Positions 21,701 through 34,165 of a DNA stretch of 64,000 nucleotides are shown here, in pieces. Where the stretch lies: contig NW_004450479.1 of assembly GCF_000321225.1 (NCBI RefSeq), positions 208,507 to 272,506 on the forward strand, in the 5' to 3' direction. Each line of letters begins with the position of its first letter. Position 1 is the stretch's first letter. The notes beneath the pieces were generated by a model. It was given only the letters and a program-made list of their open reading frames with translations, searched no databases and was not told the DNA's origin. Source of the DNA: Odobenus rosmarus divergens. Its lineage: Eukaryota; Chordata; Mammalia; Carnivora; Odobenidae. The position numbers and the translations under genes are program-made.

Positions 21701-23119
21701 CACATGCATACAGTCCTGCGTTCCTGCACCAGTGCATGCAGGTCACAGGCACACACACACCCCAGGTGCAGCTGGCCTGCAGGATGGAAGCTCTTGTTTC
21801 TCCCACGTGTCACCCTCCGAGTAGAGTTTGCCTTGATGATTGGTGGTTGCACGGTGCTTTACAGTTTGTACATGGCCCTGTTTCTTCCTCAGTTCTCCTG
21901 GTGGCCTTGGGAATACAACGGTGACTCTCGCTCCTGACCGACTATGTTCTGTGAACTTCATACTGTGATCAGGTTTTTCCGGGACGTTTAATCAGTGAGA
22001 AAGGAATATGGTGGTAAAAATTGATCAGCTAGCAAATTACTTTTTTATTAATCGGAAGTAGAAAACATTATGTCTTATATGTGGTGAATAAGAGGAAAAT
22101 TGATGTCGCCATTAAATATTTTGACTACAGGCGGCCACCCCCAGGCCGGGCCTGCCTTCTGTCTCCCCTGACGTGTGTCTGTCCACCGTGCCATGTGCCT
22201 AACAGAGGCCACGTGCTTCCACAGAGAAGAGGAATGAAGCTTTCCGCCTCTCACGTGTACGCCCTGAGCTGTCTTGCCGAGGTCTGGGCAGGCAGTGCCG
22301 GAGAAGCAAGGATGGGCCGAGCCAGGAGGCGGAGCACAGGCAGGGCAGCCTGGTGACTCCATGGCGTCTCTGGGGGCCTCATCAGGGGGCAGGGGGCCTC
22401 ACAGAGCCAGCTGTGTGACCCGGGAAAGGTCCTCACCTGGGGCCCTTTCTGGGACGGGGGTGGATGGCACGAATCCCCCCCACCCCAGGTCCACTTCAGT
22501 GTGTTCCTGAACACGTGAGACCAGGAACATGAGATCCCCTAACGAACATGACCCCCTCTAATGGGGTGGCTGCATAGCTTGTTGTCCACATGGGGGCCTT
22601 CGGCGGGTCCGAGACAGCGGTCCTGGGCCCAGTAGTGCTGCATACGCTCCTGGACACTGGTGGTCTGGGGCTGAAGCAGGACATCAGGGTCTGTCACCAC
22701 AGGGCCACACAGCTGTGATGCAGTTCCTGTGGCCGCCAGTCACTACGGCTGGGGACAAAGCATCCAGACCCAGGGGTGTGAAAGCCAGCCGTTTATCACA
22801 TGCACAGATCCCACGGGTCAGGACCGTAGAAAGGGCTCCGTTCTTGCTAGGCCTCCGCTGGGCGGGGGGCTGGGGCGCCTGGGGGCTTCGTGACTTCCTT
22901 ACCACCTGGCAGCCACTTCCAAAAACAAGGTCCCAAGAGAATGGGCTGGCGGCCATGTCCCCTTTATGACCTTGTCTCGGGACCCCCGGATTCAGGGGGA
23001 GGGGATGCAGAGCCCAGCACTCAGTGGGATGCAGGTCAGACCAGCTGTAGGCAAAGCGGGCAGGTGACTACTGTGAGGGTCGTCCCACCTCCCAGACCTC
23101 CCTCTGCCCCCAGTAACCT
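15704..23119. other. Large GC-rich intronic stretch, few repeats
   Basis: No exon of the host gene was found. Several GC-rich open frames occur (for example 18325-19026 +, 233 codons; 20060-20578 +) but none has a recognised domain, and they overlap frames of similar length on the other strand. A two-copy TTAGGG run near 19714-19728 is too short to be an interstitial telomere. Confidence 0.5.
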
Positions 23120-23132
23120 TCTTTTCTACTTT

Positions 23133-23338
23133 GTTTTTTTTTTTATTTTTTTTTTAAAGATTTTATTTATTTATTTGAGAGAGAATGAGATAGAGAGAGC
23201 ATGAGAGGGAAGAGGGTCAGAGGGAAAAGCAGACTCCCCGCCGAGCAGGGAGCCCGATGCGGGACTCGATCCCGGGACTCCAGGATCATGACCTGAGCCG
23301 AAGGCAGTCGCTCAACCAACTGAGCCACCCAGGCGCCC
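23133..23338 (-). mobile_element. CAN-SINE, antisense
   Basis: A long T-tract, taaagattttatttatttat, the GA-rich part and the gagccacccaggcgccc end are present. The target-site duplication tcttttctacttt lies at 23120-23132 and 23339-23351. Confidence 0.95.
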
Positions 23339-23351
23339 TCTTTTCTACTTT

Positions 23352-24649
23352 CTGACCTTTTTTTCCAGCCAAACTGCCAGGTCTCAGAGGCTCCCATATA
23401 GATTCAGAGTTTCCAGACTGTAGGGACCACCCTCCGGGATCTCGAGCTTTCTGCTAACTGTTGGCGGCACGTGGTCTCAGAAGAACCAGCTAACACCTGT
23501 CGAGAGCCTTGCTCTAGGGGCTTCTCCCCGGTATTTGGAAGGAGTCCGTGTGTCCTGCTAGCAGCACACACCCTTCGCTTCGTTCAGCCTGTGCTTACTA
23601 AGCACCGACTGCATCCAGGGTGCCAAGCCCGTGTCAGCAGCCTCTGCCCCAGAGCGAATGTAGGGTGAAACATTGAGTGTGCGTCCTGTGCCGTCACCAG
23701 AGAGGACGGGGTGTGTGGTCTGCACCGGGCGCCTGTGTGCTCCATGGAGGCACCTCTTCAGGAGGAAAAGGTGCCTCGCGGTTTCTGCCCCGTGGGCCAG
23801 GCCACTTTTCTTTTCAAAAAGTGTTGAGGCACACACAGATACCCTCTTCATCTGAGACCAGTGCCCCCCACAATCAGCAGTCGAAGGCACAAAGCAGTGA
23901 CTGCCCCAGAAGTTCCCCTGTCACGCCATCTCCTATCTGCCCTGTTTCTCCTTGTGAGACCCCCCACGCCACGTGACTCTAGCTTTCATCAGAAGCCAGC
24001 ACACCTGGGCAGGAGGGATGGGGGCTGGGGGGGCGGCCTCCCTGGGTACTCACCACGAGAGCAGCATGAACAGCTCAGATCTGGGCCTGGGGGGGCAGGG
24101 GTGCCCTGGGTGGGGGTCCTGAGTGGAGGCAGGCGGGTTGCCCAGGTGGAGGTGGGGTGTGCCCTGGGCGGGGGTCCCAGCACTCACTGTGGGAGCCGCA
24201 GGAGCCCCCCCCCCGCCATGGGACAGGCAGGGCAGCAGGCGTCTGTTGCCCCCAGTGGCAGCTCAGGGCGTGGCAGGCGGGGGGGGGCATGGCAAGGGTG
24301 CAGTTCAGCCCCTTGGTCCGCCTGTGAGTGCGCCTCCCAGCTCTTGGTCATTTTCCCGTTTTCTCTCAGAATCTTTTCTGTCCGGCGAATGCCAGTTTGA
24401 CAAGACCAGAAAGTAAGGGGCAGCAGTGTGCCCCAGGCGGGCAGGTGCGGGGAGGCCTTACCCCTGGCCGGGCGCTAACCCAGCGGCTGCTCATCCACAG
24501 GCTCCCTGGGGGGACCCAGCAGTGTGTCACGTGGTCAAGTGTGCCTTTATCCCAGTCAGAAAACGGGACATTTCACCAGGGAGCGGGGAGGGGGCAGATA
24601 AGCCCATGGAAAGAGGGTCAGCACCGCGAGCCATCCGGGAACCCAAGTT
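23352..24649. other. GC-rich intronic sequence
   Basis: No gene is seen. It includes G-rich runs at 24083-24116 and an imperfect 58-nt duplication around 24101 and 24159 (gtgccctgggygggggtcc). Confidence 0.5.
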
Positions 24650-25270
24650 AGACCCGTGATGTGGTGTCGGCACAGGCCTGAAAACATGGCCATGTCAGAT
24701 GCTGGTGAGGGTGCAGAAAAACCAGGTCACTCACTCGGCCGGTGGTAGTGTGAGTGGGTATAGCCACTCTAGAAAACAGGTGGGCAGCTCCTAGAAAAGT
24801 AAACGTGAAACCACCGTACGACCCAGGGGCCGCACTCCTGGACAATTGTCCCGGAGAGATGGGGACACATTCACACAAAAACCTGTGCATGAATGTTCAC
24901 TGTAGAGCGCTAGGAGGTGTGCTCTACGGTCTGTGCAGGGCAGTATTTTTCAGCCCAACAAGGAAAACGTGTTGTTACGCACAACAGCCTGGACAAGTCT
25001 CGGGCAATTGGAGAATGGAGAAGCGGCCAATCGCAGAGGGCAACAGCCTGTCTGTTGACACAGCGTTCTCGAAAAGACAGATGGGCGGTTGCCGGTCAAG
25101 GAGGGCTGGGTGTGGCCACAAAGGTGCCATGAGGGTTCCTTAGCTGGGGGTGACTTGCATTGGTTTTTCAAGATGTTATCATTGGAGGAACCGTGTAAAA
25201 GATAAACAGGACCTCTGTGTGTTATTTCTACTGCTGTGTGTTATTTCTACCGTTTTCTCAAAAAAAAAAG
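24650..25270 (+). mobile_element. Sense L1 3' end, diverged
   Basis: The order of motifs matches an old L1 3' end: 'gatgctggtgagggtgcaga', 'agccactctagaaaacaggt', 'cacaaaaacctgtgcatgaa', then 'gggcggttgccggtcaagga' and an A-run at 25260. No frame is kept. Confidence 0.7.
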
Positions 25271-25429
25271 TTTAATTAAAAGAACCCAACAACAAAAAAA
25301 TGCAAGCAAGCAGAATCTTTCTTAGCTCTTCATTAATATTCCTGCATTAATACAGATTAATCACTATGCATAAGTGCTATAGAGAGCAAGATTTAAGAAA
25401 TTCAAGGATCATGGTGGAACTTTTGATAA

Positions 25430-25501
25430 TTTATGTGTTTATTTACTTATTTATTTTAGAGGGAGAGAGGGCATGAGTGGGAGGGGCAGAAGGAGCGAGA
25501 C
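25430..25501 (-). mobile_element. CAN-SINE remnant, antisense, truncated
   Basis: A T/A-rich start (gtttatttacttatttattt) and a gagggagagagggcatgag tract match the SINE tail, but the tRNA-like end is missing. Confidence 0.6.
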
Positions 25502-25923
25502 CACACACCCTGCTTCAGCAGCCCTGGCCCCCAGCAGCCCTGGCCGCACCTCCAACACAGCTCAAAGTCTAGGGACAGCACCTGCACTTTGGTTTAAGTG
25601 TCTGTGTGCAGCATGTTTGGGATGTCTGAGACTGCTCAGAGGTGAAGGGTCCCATCCTACAGAGTCTGAGTGAGGTGTGGAAAGAGGCTGGTCCCCACGG
25701 CATGTATCTGGGCCTGTCGCTGCAGAAGGAGCTGCTCCCATGGGGGCATACCCAGCAGCACAGGGCCTGCTCCCACCTCCACCCCAGGTGAGGCTCACAG
25801 AGTTCCTGTAAGGGCCCAGGAGTGGCCAACAGCCGACCCTGCACTGCGCTCTGTCTACCTCAGAGTGGTCAGTGGTCAGTAAGATCTATGTCACCGAATC
25901 AGTCCCCTTATTAAGAAATTATC

Positions 25924-26085
25924 GGGGCACCTGGGTGGTGCTTGGTAAGCCTCCAACTCTTGGTTTTGGCTCAGGTCATGATCTCAGAGTCATGAGATCG
26001 AGCCCCACGTTGGGCTCTACACTCAGCAGGGAGCCTGCTTGAGATTCTCCCTCTCCCTCTGCCCCTCGTGTCTCCTTGAGCTACG
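25924..26085 (+). mobile_element. Old CAN-SINE, sense
   Basis: Its body is ggggcacctgggtggtgctt, then caactcttggttttggctca, and it ends gattctccctctccctctg. It belongs to the older SINE type carrying the 'ctcttggtttyggctcagg' segment and lies about 365 nt before exon 26450-26545. Confidence 0.85.
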
Positions 26086-26449
26086 GTTCAGGAAGAGTGC
26101 TACTGAGGTAGCTGGGTGTTTGACCTTGTGAACAGATCATTGTAATTTGAATGCATTAAGGGGGAAGCATTATCTGTGACAGCTCTAACCCAGGGTGATT
26201 TCACGGGTGCTGCTGGGACTGGCAGGTCAGGACCGTCCAGCATGGGGTCCACCCAGAACCCTGCACTGTGTGGGTACCCTCCCTCTTCCCCTTTCCTCCT
26301 GGAAGTTTCCCCCAGCCCGATCGGATGCAGGTCTCTGTTAGTTCCCTGCTGGATGTGCCAGCTTACGCCAGGTGAGATGTGGACCGGTGTGTGCGCGTGT
26401 GAGCTCACAGGGACTTTCTTTTGTTAAGTTCTGTTTTGTTGTTTCACAG

Positions 26450-26545
26450 ATTATAGGTTGCCAAGTAAGGAGAGAGCCCCCCAACTCCACTGAGCGATAC
26501 ACACGGTGGATCAACCAGCTATCATCGGACCAGCTTCTTACTCAG
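26450..26545 (+). CDS. B3GNTL1: B3GNTL1 coding exon 2 of 7 in window
   Basis: This 96-nt, phase-0 exon gives 32 residues starting [20 protein letters not shown] and ending SSDQLLTQ. It belongs to the acceptor-side half of the GT-A domain. The acceptor follows a long T-rich tract (ttgttgtttcacag). The donor CAG|gtaccc is weaker than the consensus at +4 to +6, the weakest-looking donor of the set. The exon has no repeats close to its edges; it lies about 370 nt after an old sense SINE and about 330 nt before a (CA)n-rich block. Codon-level agreement with the remembered human protein is strong, with conservative changes only. Confidence 0.93.
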
Positions 26546-26868
26546 GTACCCCTGCCCCAGTCTGGGAGCCCACCCAGGACGTCCTGAGAGCTGTTAGTCC
26601 CTGTGTTTGCCCGCCTCCTGGGTCTGGCCTGGGAAGGAGCCAGAACCAGCAAGCAGGTGCAGAAGGCCTGGCTGGAGGCTGGGGTGGGAAAGAGGTGTCC
26701 AGGAAAGGCCCAAGTTTCTGGCTGGCCCAGAGACCACCCGTGAGGCTGGTGTGACCTGCAGAGGAAGTGGGAGCAGGTGCTCTGGTGCCGGCTTCAGGTT
26801 TGCCAGGGGCTGGGGTCCCTGGAGTTAGCTTCTGTAATTGAACCTGCTTCCCTGGCTTTTAAACTCTA

Positions 26869-26985
26869 TACACACAAACACACACACACTCTATTCACAT
26901 ACACACACACACACAAACTCTGTTCCCACACACACACACAAACTGTATTCCCTCACACATAAACACACACACACACACACACAGA
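26869..26985. repeat. (CA)n-rich compound repeat
   Basis: Several CA runs are separated by actctattcacat-like and actctgttcc-like spacers, giving a degenerate tandem of about 35-40 nt. Confidence 0.9.
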
Positions 26986-29680
26986 AAGTGCTTGTGCATT
27001 TGCATTTACTTGTCACATTTTGAGAAGATGAAGATTCCCTGAATGGCCTTTTGTAGATACCAGTGGTTAAAGGCACAGAGAAGCTGATTTGTTTTCCAAC
27101 CCCTCCTAAAGCTGAAAAGGCAGGAGAATACCCAGCATGTGGGCCCTGTGTAGCCTGCACACTCCCCTCATGGGACGTGGAGCCTTGAGGTGGGAGCACA
27201 TGGACGTTTGCGGGGTCAGGGGCAGGTGGTGCCACTCCTTCCCGCCCCTGCCCCGCAGTGGCCAGCAGAATCGCACCAGGTCCCTGCTGTCTCTAGTGGC
27301 TTCCCAGCTAGAGCAGAGAATGCCTAGGTCTGGTTGTGAGCATCATTACACGTGCGGAGAAGCACACAGTCTGTGGGCCTTGCCTCCCCAGGCCCTTCCC
27401 TCCGTAGAGGGGCTGGCCTGTGCAGCTCACGATTCTGGGATGTGCTGCCTTTTTACAGACACTTTGTCAGGACACGCACTTGTGTTTGCTTTTTATGTTT
27501 TTCTTAACCAAGATCACAGCTGATTCAGTGAAGAGCTAGTAAGAGCTTTCATATTCCTAACTGGGGAATTAAAATTTCATAATCAGTGTGAAAGCTTCTG
27601 GCCTCCAGTTGGCCCAGAGGTCCGCCTGATTTGGGGCACCCAGAGGCTCCTTGGACAGGGCCAGGCTCAGCCCAGCACCAGCGAGGGTTTGGAAACACTC
27701 AGCTCTGTGAATATGGGAGCACTGGCAGCTGTGTGGAGTCGGACTTCTGCCTGTGTGTTTGGTTCTCTGGTAGAATGTGAGTCATGCAGGGACTATGTAA
27801 CCAAACACTGAGGGTGTAATTTAAATGCAGTGGGCACTTTTAGAGCCAGAAATTCAAGTTCTGAGTCGAGAGCTAACAAGACTTAACTATTAAGCATCAT
27901 AGAAATAATTAAGGCAGGGTCCTCTTAAATAGTGTTTTTCTTTATCAAGTTAGGAGAAATTAAAGTCTGAAGTTTTTCAAAATAAACTGAAAGAAGCTGG
28001 TGTTATTTAATCCACGTGTCAGCTGCCACAGGGGCAGAAACCATCACTGCCATGTTAATAAGGTAAACAGACCACCAAGTGAGGTCTGTGTTCATCCTAT
28101 AAGCTGATCTCATTTGTGAAGTGGGGAGCAGCATGATTTGATATTTGGTGCCTACTTTATGCCTTTAGTGAGGCACTGTTCCCTAGGGACCTGCATCTCA
28201 TGAATCAGGGAGACCAAAGAGGGGGCAAGGCCGGGCCCTCCCTGCCCGCCACCCCAGGGTTCTGGCAGCGAGGGCTGGAGGGGAGCAGAGGCGGCTGGCC
28301 CCTCAGGTTGAGGGCTCGGGCTACACTGCTGATCAGCAGCAGGCCTGGTGAGGAGTGCTGGTGTCATGATCCCGCCAAGGCCCCCTTCTGGTCCACACTG
28401 CTGTGGGTGCCCAGGTGCCCAGGGCCGGTCACACCCGAGAGGCCAGTGGCCTCCATCAACTGCATTACCTTGGTTTTGTTCATAGAATTCAGGGGTTTAA
28501 GCACAAAATCCAGACTCATTCTTTGACCCACTCATTTGAAGATATTTGGCAACACAAAGTCACCTTTGGCCAATTTAGAAGACGGTGTGTGCATGTGAGC
28601 AGCATCGGCAGCAAGACTGTTAGAACTCACCTGCTTGTGTAAAAAGACTAAGTTTCACACTCATCTACCTCAGCGTGTCTTTCCCTTGAAAGTTTGTCCT
28701 TCAGAGCAATGATTTTATCCAATTCTAACCAGCACTCATGACGCTTAAAAACTTACATAAAGTGAAACAGACTAGTCTGTACTGTTTTTCTTCATCTTCT
28801 CATTTAAAGGGAGCATCATAAAGCATGTCTGTAGTACAGATCCACATAAACTGACAATTTTCAGCATGGTAGAGAAGTGGTTCCTTAGCACATTTCTCTA
28901 AAACATACTATGGAGAGAGGAAACTTTTTATTAATGTCTGTTTCTCTATTAAACCCAGAAGCCACAGATCTTGGATTTAACATCAAAGTTTATTCTTGTT
29001 GCTATGTGGGTGTTAAAATGTCAGAATACTGGAACATTTGTTATCTAAAGATAGTCTTCCAACAAATTAGAAATAAGGATAATAAACCACAGGAATCTGG
29101 AAATGAGTCATACAAACTCTGCTCTTCTTCTCTGAGAAGAATTCGTATCACTTCCTGGTAAGATACCACTAATGAGGTCTGAATTTCATTAAATGCTTTC
29201 TTTCTCTTTTAACTCCAAGGCTTTTCCTTTCTAAAAACTGAGCTCATTTTAAGTCTATAATCCATACTTTTGTCTTTTTGAGAACCAAAAGCATCTAAAA
29301 GGATCCGCCTGTAAGCGTATGTTCCTCCTGCGCCTTTCTCGAGGGCAGACTCTGCTCAGGACCAAGTGGCCAGAGCCCGTGGGCTTTGTTTCTGGGTGTA
29401 TGTTCCCATAGGCACTGAAAGGCACTACATAGAATTTATTTTTGCAAAGTTCACTTTCCGTTGGTGGCAAAACAAGGGGAGAGACAAAAGCAAACCCCCA
29501 GGTCCCCAGAACAGCATCATGGGCCCGCAAGCCTCGCCTGGGAACCCCTTCTTTTTGACAAAGTTCTAAGAAACTGGATTATGTGATTTTTCAGTTGGTG
29601 ATATATCAGAACCAGAAGGAGACAAAATCAAAAGGGAATCAGAGTGACAGCCAGGAGCTTCTGGGACTTACTGCAGCAGC
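26986..29680. other. Intronic sequence without recognised genes
   Basis: The first half is GC-rich and 27800-29300 is AT-richer. No exon, RNA gene or clear repeat family was identified by eye. Confidence 0.45.
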
Positions 29681-29710
29681 GCCTCCCCCCACCCTGTGCG
29701 CCACCCCCAC

Positions 29711-29819
29711 CCCCTTACCTAAGTGCACCTCCCCTGTGCGCGCTGCCCCCTTACCTGTGTGCGCACCTCCCCCGTGTGCGCGCCCCCTTACCTAAGTGCA
29801 CCTCCCCCGTGCGCGTGCC
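29711..29819. repeat. 36-37 nt minisatellite, three copies
   Basis: Copies start at 29711, 29747 and 29784 with ccccttacct, followed by (aa)gtg and a cacctccccc/gtgcgc part. On the minus strand each copy contains aggtaagggg, a splice-donor-like string. Confidence 0.88.
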
Positions 29820-30130
29820 CCTCCTGTGGTCGTTCTCACCGGTCCTGGTGAATTTGCTGGCGCACCCGGCGCCATCCCGCGAGGAGTCCGCGGAGGGGAG
29901 CTGGGAAGCCCGGCTCGGCGGAGGGGAGGGGGCCTGGGTCGGGCCGAGGACTCCGCGTGGAGCGCCAGGTGCGCACTTGTGGCTCTGGCATCTCGGGGAG
30001 GAAGGGCTCGTCCTGCGTCCGGGTCCGGGTCCGGCTCGGCGGTCCGGTGTTCCACCTCCTGGTGCGCGCAACCCGCGCGCCCTCTGCCGGGGCCTGTGCC
30101 GGAGCTTCAGTGATCCGCAGTTTACCTACC
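29820..30130. promoter_or_regulatory. CpG island with a CTCF-like motif
   Basis: CpG density is very high for an intron (gcgcgcaacccgcgcgccct and similar). The string ccggcagagggcgc on the minus strand (30077-30090) fits 13 of 14 positions of the usual CTCF core. The island could be an alternative promoter or an insulator; no TATA box or clear initiator is seen. Confidence 0.6.
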
Positions 30131-30359
30131 CCGCGGGTTAATGTAGAAAATAGTAACGGGAGTGTTCGGCCTCTTGCATCTATTGCATTTGCTTCCAAGA
30201 ATTCTAAGTGTGTTGGGGGCTACATCTGCCACTTTCTGTACTTCATTTAATCGTAGACCCTACGACTGGGGGAGAGATGAAGGGGAGATACTAGCCTGTT
30301 CCAGGAATAAGTCATCTAAGACTTGAAGCCAAAGCTGCACTCCTTACCAGTCAGACTAG

Positions 30360-30556
30360 GGACTGGCAAACTGTGGCTCAGGGGCTGCCCATTTTTGTAA
30401 GTAAAGTTTTATTGGCACACAGCCTTGCCCATTTGTTTATGGATGGCCGAGACTGATTTTGCACAGGGGGGTGGAGTTGAGTGCCTGTGACACAGAGGCT
30501 GTGGCCGAGAAGCCTGAAATATTAGTATCTGGCCCTTTAGAAAAAAGCTTCCTACC
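30360..30556 (+). mobile_element. hAT-type non-autonomous DNA transposon
   Basis: The order 'ggactggcaaactgtggctc', 'aagtaaagttttattggcac', 'acagccttgcccatttgttt' and 'tatctggccctttagaaaaa' is a well-known mammalian hAT-Charlie-like relic with complementary ends. The subfamily name is not certain. Confidence 0.75.
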
Positions 30557-32550
30557 CTGAGTTACGCAGCAGTGTGGTTGATGCGCCAGCTCCTGGCTGT
30601 AACATCAGGGGCATTTGTCCGCGTTCTGCGTGCCAGCGAGCGGCCTGTGTCACCAAGGAACCACCCAGACCCTGAGCTCTCGGGTATAGGTAGGACAGCA
30701 TCAGCACCGCTTCCCACAGGGGAGCTAGAGGCCTTGCAGCCGGCGGGGAGCTGTGCATGAAGGCGGTGTCGGGCTTGCTTTCACCACCTTGGCATCTGGC
30801 CCTTACACTTGTCTTCAAACAGTAATAACTTCTTAGATCGTTTTAGATGTGTGCCCTTCTTGTGAGGCATGCTCTCTCTTTCACAAGAAACAGGCCCGGT
30901 GGCTTGCGTGGCTGGTTCATTCTGTTTTCCTCCTCTTGCCGTGTGGTGTCCCTGGAGCAGTGGCTCCTGTCCCGCAGAACGCCAGTCAGCAGGTGAGGTC
31001 GGGTGTGCATGTGCGGCCTGTTCCCAGGGCCTGCACCTTGGGAGCCACGGAGCGGGGACAGGGCAGTGGCCACTACCCAACATGGCTGGCCTCCTGCCAT
31101 CTTCGCTGCTTGGGTGCTGGCCTTTGTAACCCCCGGGAGTCTGCTGCAGTAGTCTGTGACTTGTGTTCAAGTTGTATGGCGGGGTGGGTGGAAGTATTTC
31201 CTAAAAAAACTCTTTTCCTCGAAATTTTAAGATTTCATTGCCTCCTCCCACCCCTCACTTGGCCTTTAAAGAAAAACAAGTTTACTCAGCAAACCTGTTT
31301 CTCTTCATGTGCTTGACATTAAGCTATTTTAATGATGTGGCTGGCCGAGTCTTCATGGGGTCAGCAGATAAGTGTGGTCACCTGCCATCCTGTTCTCTGG
31401 CACCTGACCCCATGGTAACTGCAGCTAAGGCAAGAGCACGTTAGTCGTTCCAGAATTGTAAAAAGGATAATCCCAGCGGAAGAGGAAAAACCATAGCAGG
31501 TGTCTGTTGTGAGTCATTTGAATGACTTAAGGAGATAGCCTGCAGTAGCCAGCTTCTGCTTCCCTCCAGGGGGAGACGGATCCACCCTGGCAAACAGTCT
31601 TCCCTCCAGAAGAAACAGAAACGTGCCTGTTAGAAGCCCCGTCCGCGGGTTTGTGGTGTTCGTTCTTGTCCTGGGCCTTCTCCTCGTTAAGAAGCTGTGT
31701 TGCGTATCAGCTGTGTGTGTGGAATGGCCCTTTGCTATTTGTGGAGGGAAAGAATGAACGTGAACCATTTCACGAGGAGTTGGGTGTCCAGTCTGGAGAG
31801 TTAGGCAGACAGGGGCCTTGAAATAAATGGGGAGACTCTCCTCGTAGCTCGCTTGCTGTTGCGTGGTCAGACCGCTCAGATCAGGTGGAAAGCCGGCGTC
31901 CTGTGTTCCCAAGTGTATCTGAGCATTCGCTGAGCATGGAAGCCGAGAAAAAGTGCAGTGTCTCAGGTGTCGGTTGTGGGAGACCCCAGAGTCTTTGACA
32001 AGTAAGGAATGGCTGTTGGAAGCAAGACCAAAGAAGACTTCGATGAGCCAATTTGTCCTTTGAATTTTGAGAACAAATGGCTTGTTCTGATGGGACCAAA
32101 AGAAATGTACCTTCTTTACTCTTTCTGTTCCATTTTTGTTCTTTTGTTCCATTGTCCTCTCAGAAGGGGACGAGAGGTTGCAGAGAAGAGCTTGTGTCAG
32201 GCTCGCCTGGTGCGGTCCCGAGCCCCGGACACCCTCCGTGGATACGAGGGCCCCTCACAGGCTCCCAGCGAGAACAGGTCGGTTTCCATGAGTCTGCCCT
32301 GCTCACGGCTCCCGGGCCCCTGGGAGCCAGTGCGTCCTGGGTGTGCAGCCCGCAGACCCCGAGAGCCGCACAGAGCCGTCAGACTGGAGAGACTGGTGCC
32401 CGGCACGAGGCGGGGACTCGCTTTGTTAGTGTCTTCCGTACTTCCCTCCCAGCCGCTAGCGGCTCGGTGCCCAGAGCTCACGGGAGCTCCACACACGCCC
32501 GCTTCCTGGCTCTGACCCACCACTGTGGCATGCTGAGTGTTGTTGGTTTT
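30557..32550. other. Intronic sequence, no gene seen
   Basis: The sequence is unique with mixed base composition. The minus frame of 212 codons at 31514-32152 has no recognised domain. Confidence 0.45.
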
Positions 32551-32744
32551 TCTTTTTTTTTTTAAACAACACAGATTTAGTCATGTACAGTTCTGGGGGT
32601 CAGAAGTCTGATATTAAGGTGTGGGCAGGGCTGGTTTCCTCCTGTGTCCTCTGTTTCCAGCCTCCCGAGCTGTCACTGCCATTGGCTTGTGGCCGCTTCA
32701 CTCTGACCTGTTTCGATGGTACCCTCTCCTTTTCTCTCTCTTTA

Positions 32745-34165
32745 AAGGAATTTTATTAAATTGTGGTCAAACATACATGACACAACTTGTCACCAGAAAT
32801 TTCACAGTTCAGTGGCCCTACCAGGGACTGTCCCCGCCCAACGCTAACTCCCCATTAGCCTTCCCCCAGCCCCCGTAACCTAGCCTGCTTTCCCTCACTA
32901 TGAATTTTCCTCTTCCAGATATTTCACGTTAAGTGCGATCATACAGTATCTGTCCTTGTGTGTCTGACTTTTGTAACATAACGTTTTCAGGTTCATCCAT
33001 GTTATAAAGTGTCAGATTCCTGTTCTTTTTATAGCTGAACGTTATTCATTCCTTGTGCGAACGTACTGTCTGCCCCACATTGTGCTTATCCGATTGTATT
33101 GTGGTAGTCACTGGGTTACTTCCACCTTCTGGCTGTTGGAACGTTGCCCCACATTGTCTGTCCGAATCCCTGTTTCAGTTCCCGTGGGCAGACCCAGGAG
33201 TGGAATCGCAGGCTCGTGTGACAATTCCATGTTTAACGTTTGAGGAACTTCTGAGCTGTTTTCCATAGCAGCTGCACCATTTTACATTCCCACCAACAGA
33301 GTATGAGGCTTGCTGTTCCTTTACTTCTTGACAACACTTGCTGTTTTCTGGTTTGTTTTTCTAGTTGCCATGCAAATGGGTGTGAAGTGCTAGCTCATGG
33401 TTTGATTTGCATTTCTCTAATGCTTAGTGACATGGAGCATCTTTTCATGTGCTTCTGGGCCATCGGTGTATCTTCTTTAGGAAATGTGTTTTTGAGTCTT
33501 TTGCCCATTTTTTAAGTTGGGTATTTGTCATTGAATTCCAGGCACTCTTTGTATATTGTGGATGTTAGGCTTTTATCAGATGTGTGATTTGCAGATATTT
33601 TCTTTCATACTGTGAGGCATCTTTTCACTCCATAGTGTCCTTTGAAGCAGAAAAGGTTTTAATTTTGATGAAGTCCAATTTATATAGATTTTTTCTTGGG
33701 TCGTGTGTGCTTTTGGTGTCACATCAAGAAACCCTTGCCTAATCCAAAATCACAAAATATTTCCTTCTAAGAGTGTTATAGTTTCAGCTCTTATATTTGG
33801 ATCTTTACACCATTTTGAGTTAATTTTTGTAGATGGTATTAGGGAAAGGTCGAGCTTTATCCTTTGCTTGTGAACGTTCAGCTCTCCCAACACTGAATGG
33901 TCTTGGCACCCTTGCTGAAAATCAGTGGACCGTTTGCAAGGGTCTGTTTCTAGGCTCTGTTTTGTTCCACTTGTCTTTGATCTGTCTGTGTGGCAACACC
34001 ACGCTGTTCTGATTACCGTAGCTTTGTGGTAAGTTTTAAAGCTTACTCCATGGGAACTTACTTCATGGGAAGTGTGAGTCCTCCAACCCTGTCCTTGCTT
34101 TTCAAGATTGTTCTGGCTACTTTGGGTCCCTTTACATTCCATGAGTTTTATGATGGGTGTTTTCT
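32745..34165 (-). mobile_element. Antisense old L1, 3' end and ORF2 C-terminus
   Basis: The L1 3' UTR motif ttttattaaattgtggtc and then 'gaggaacttctgagctgttt', 'tgcccattttttaagttggg' and 'ttttgatgaagtccaattta' follow in the expected antisense order. The minus frame at 33750-34142 carries a DLSLIPSTKINSKW-like segment typical of ORF2. 32555-32740 just before it is another interspersed repeat of uncertain class. Confidence 0.8.
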
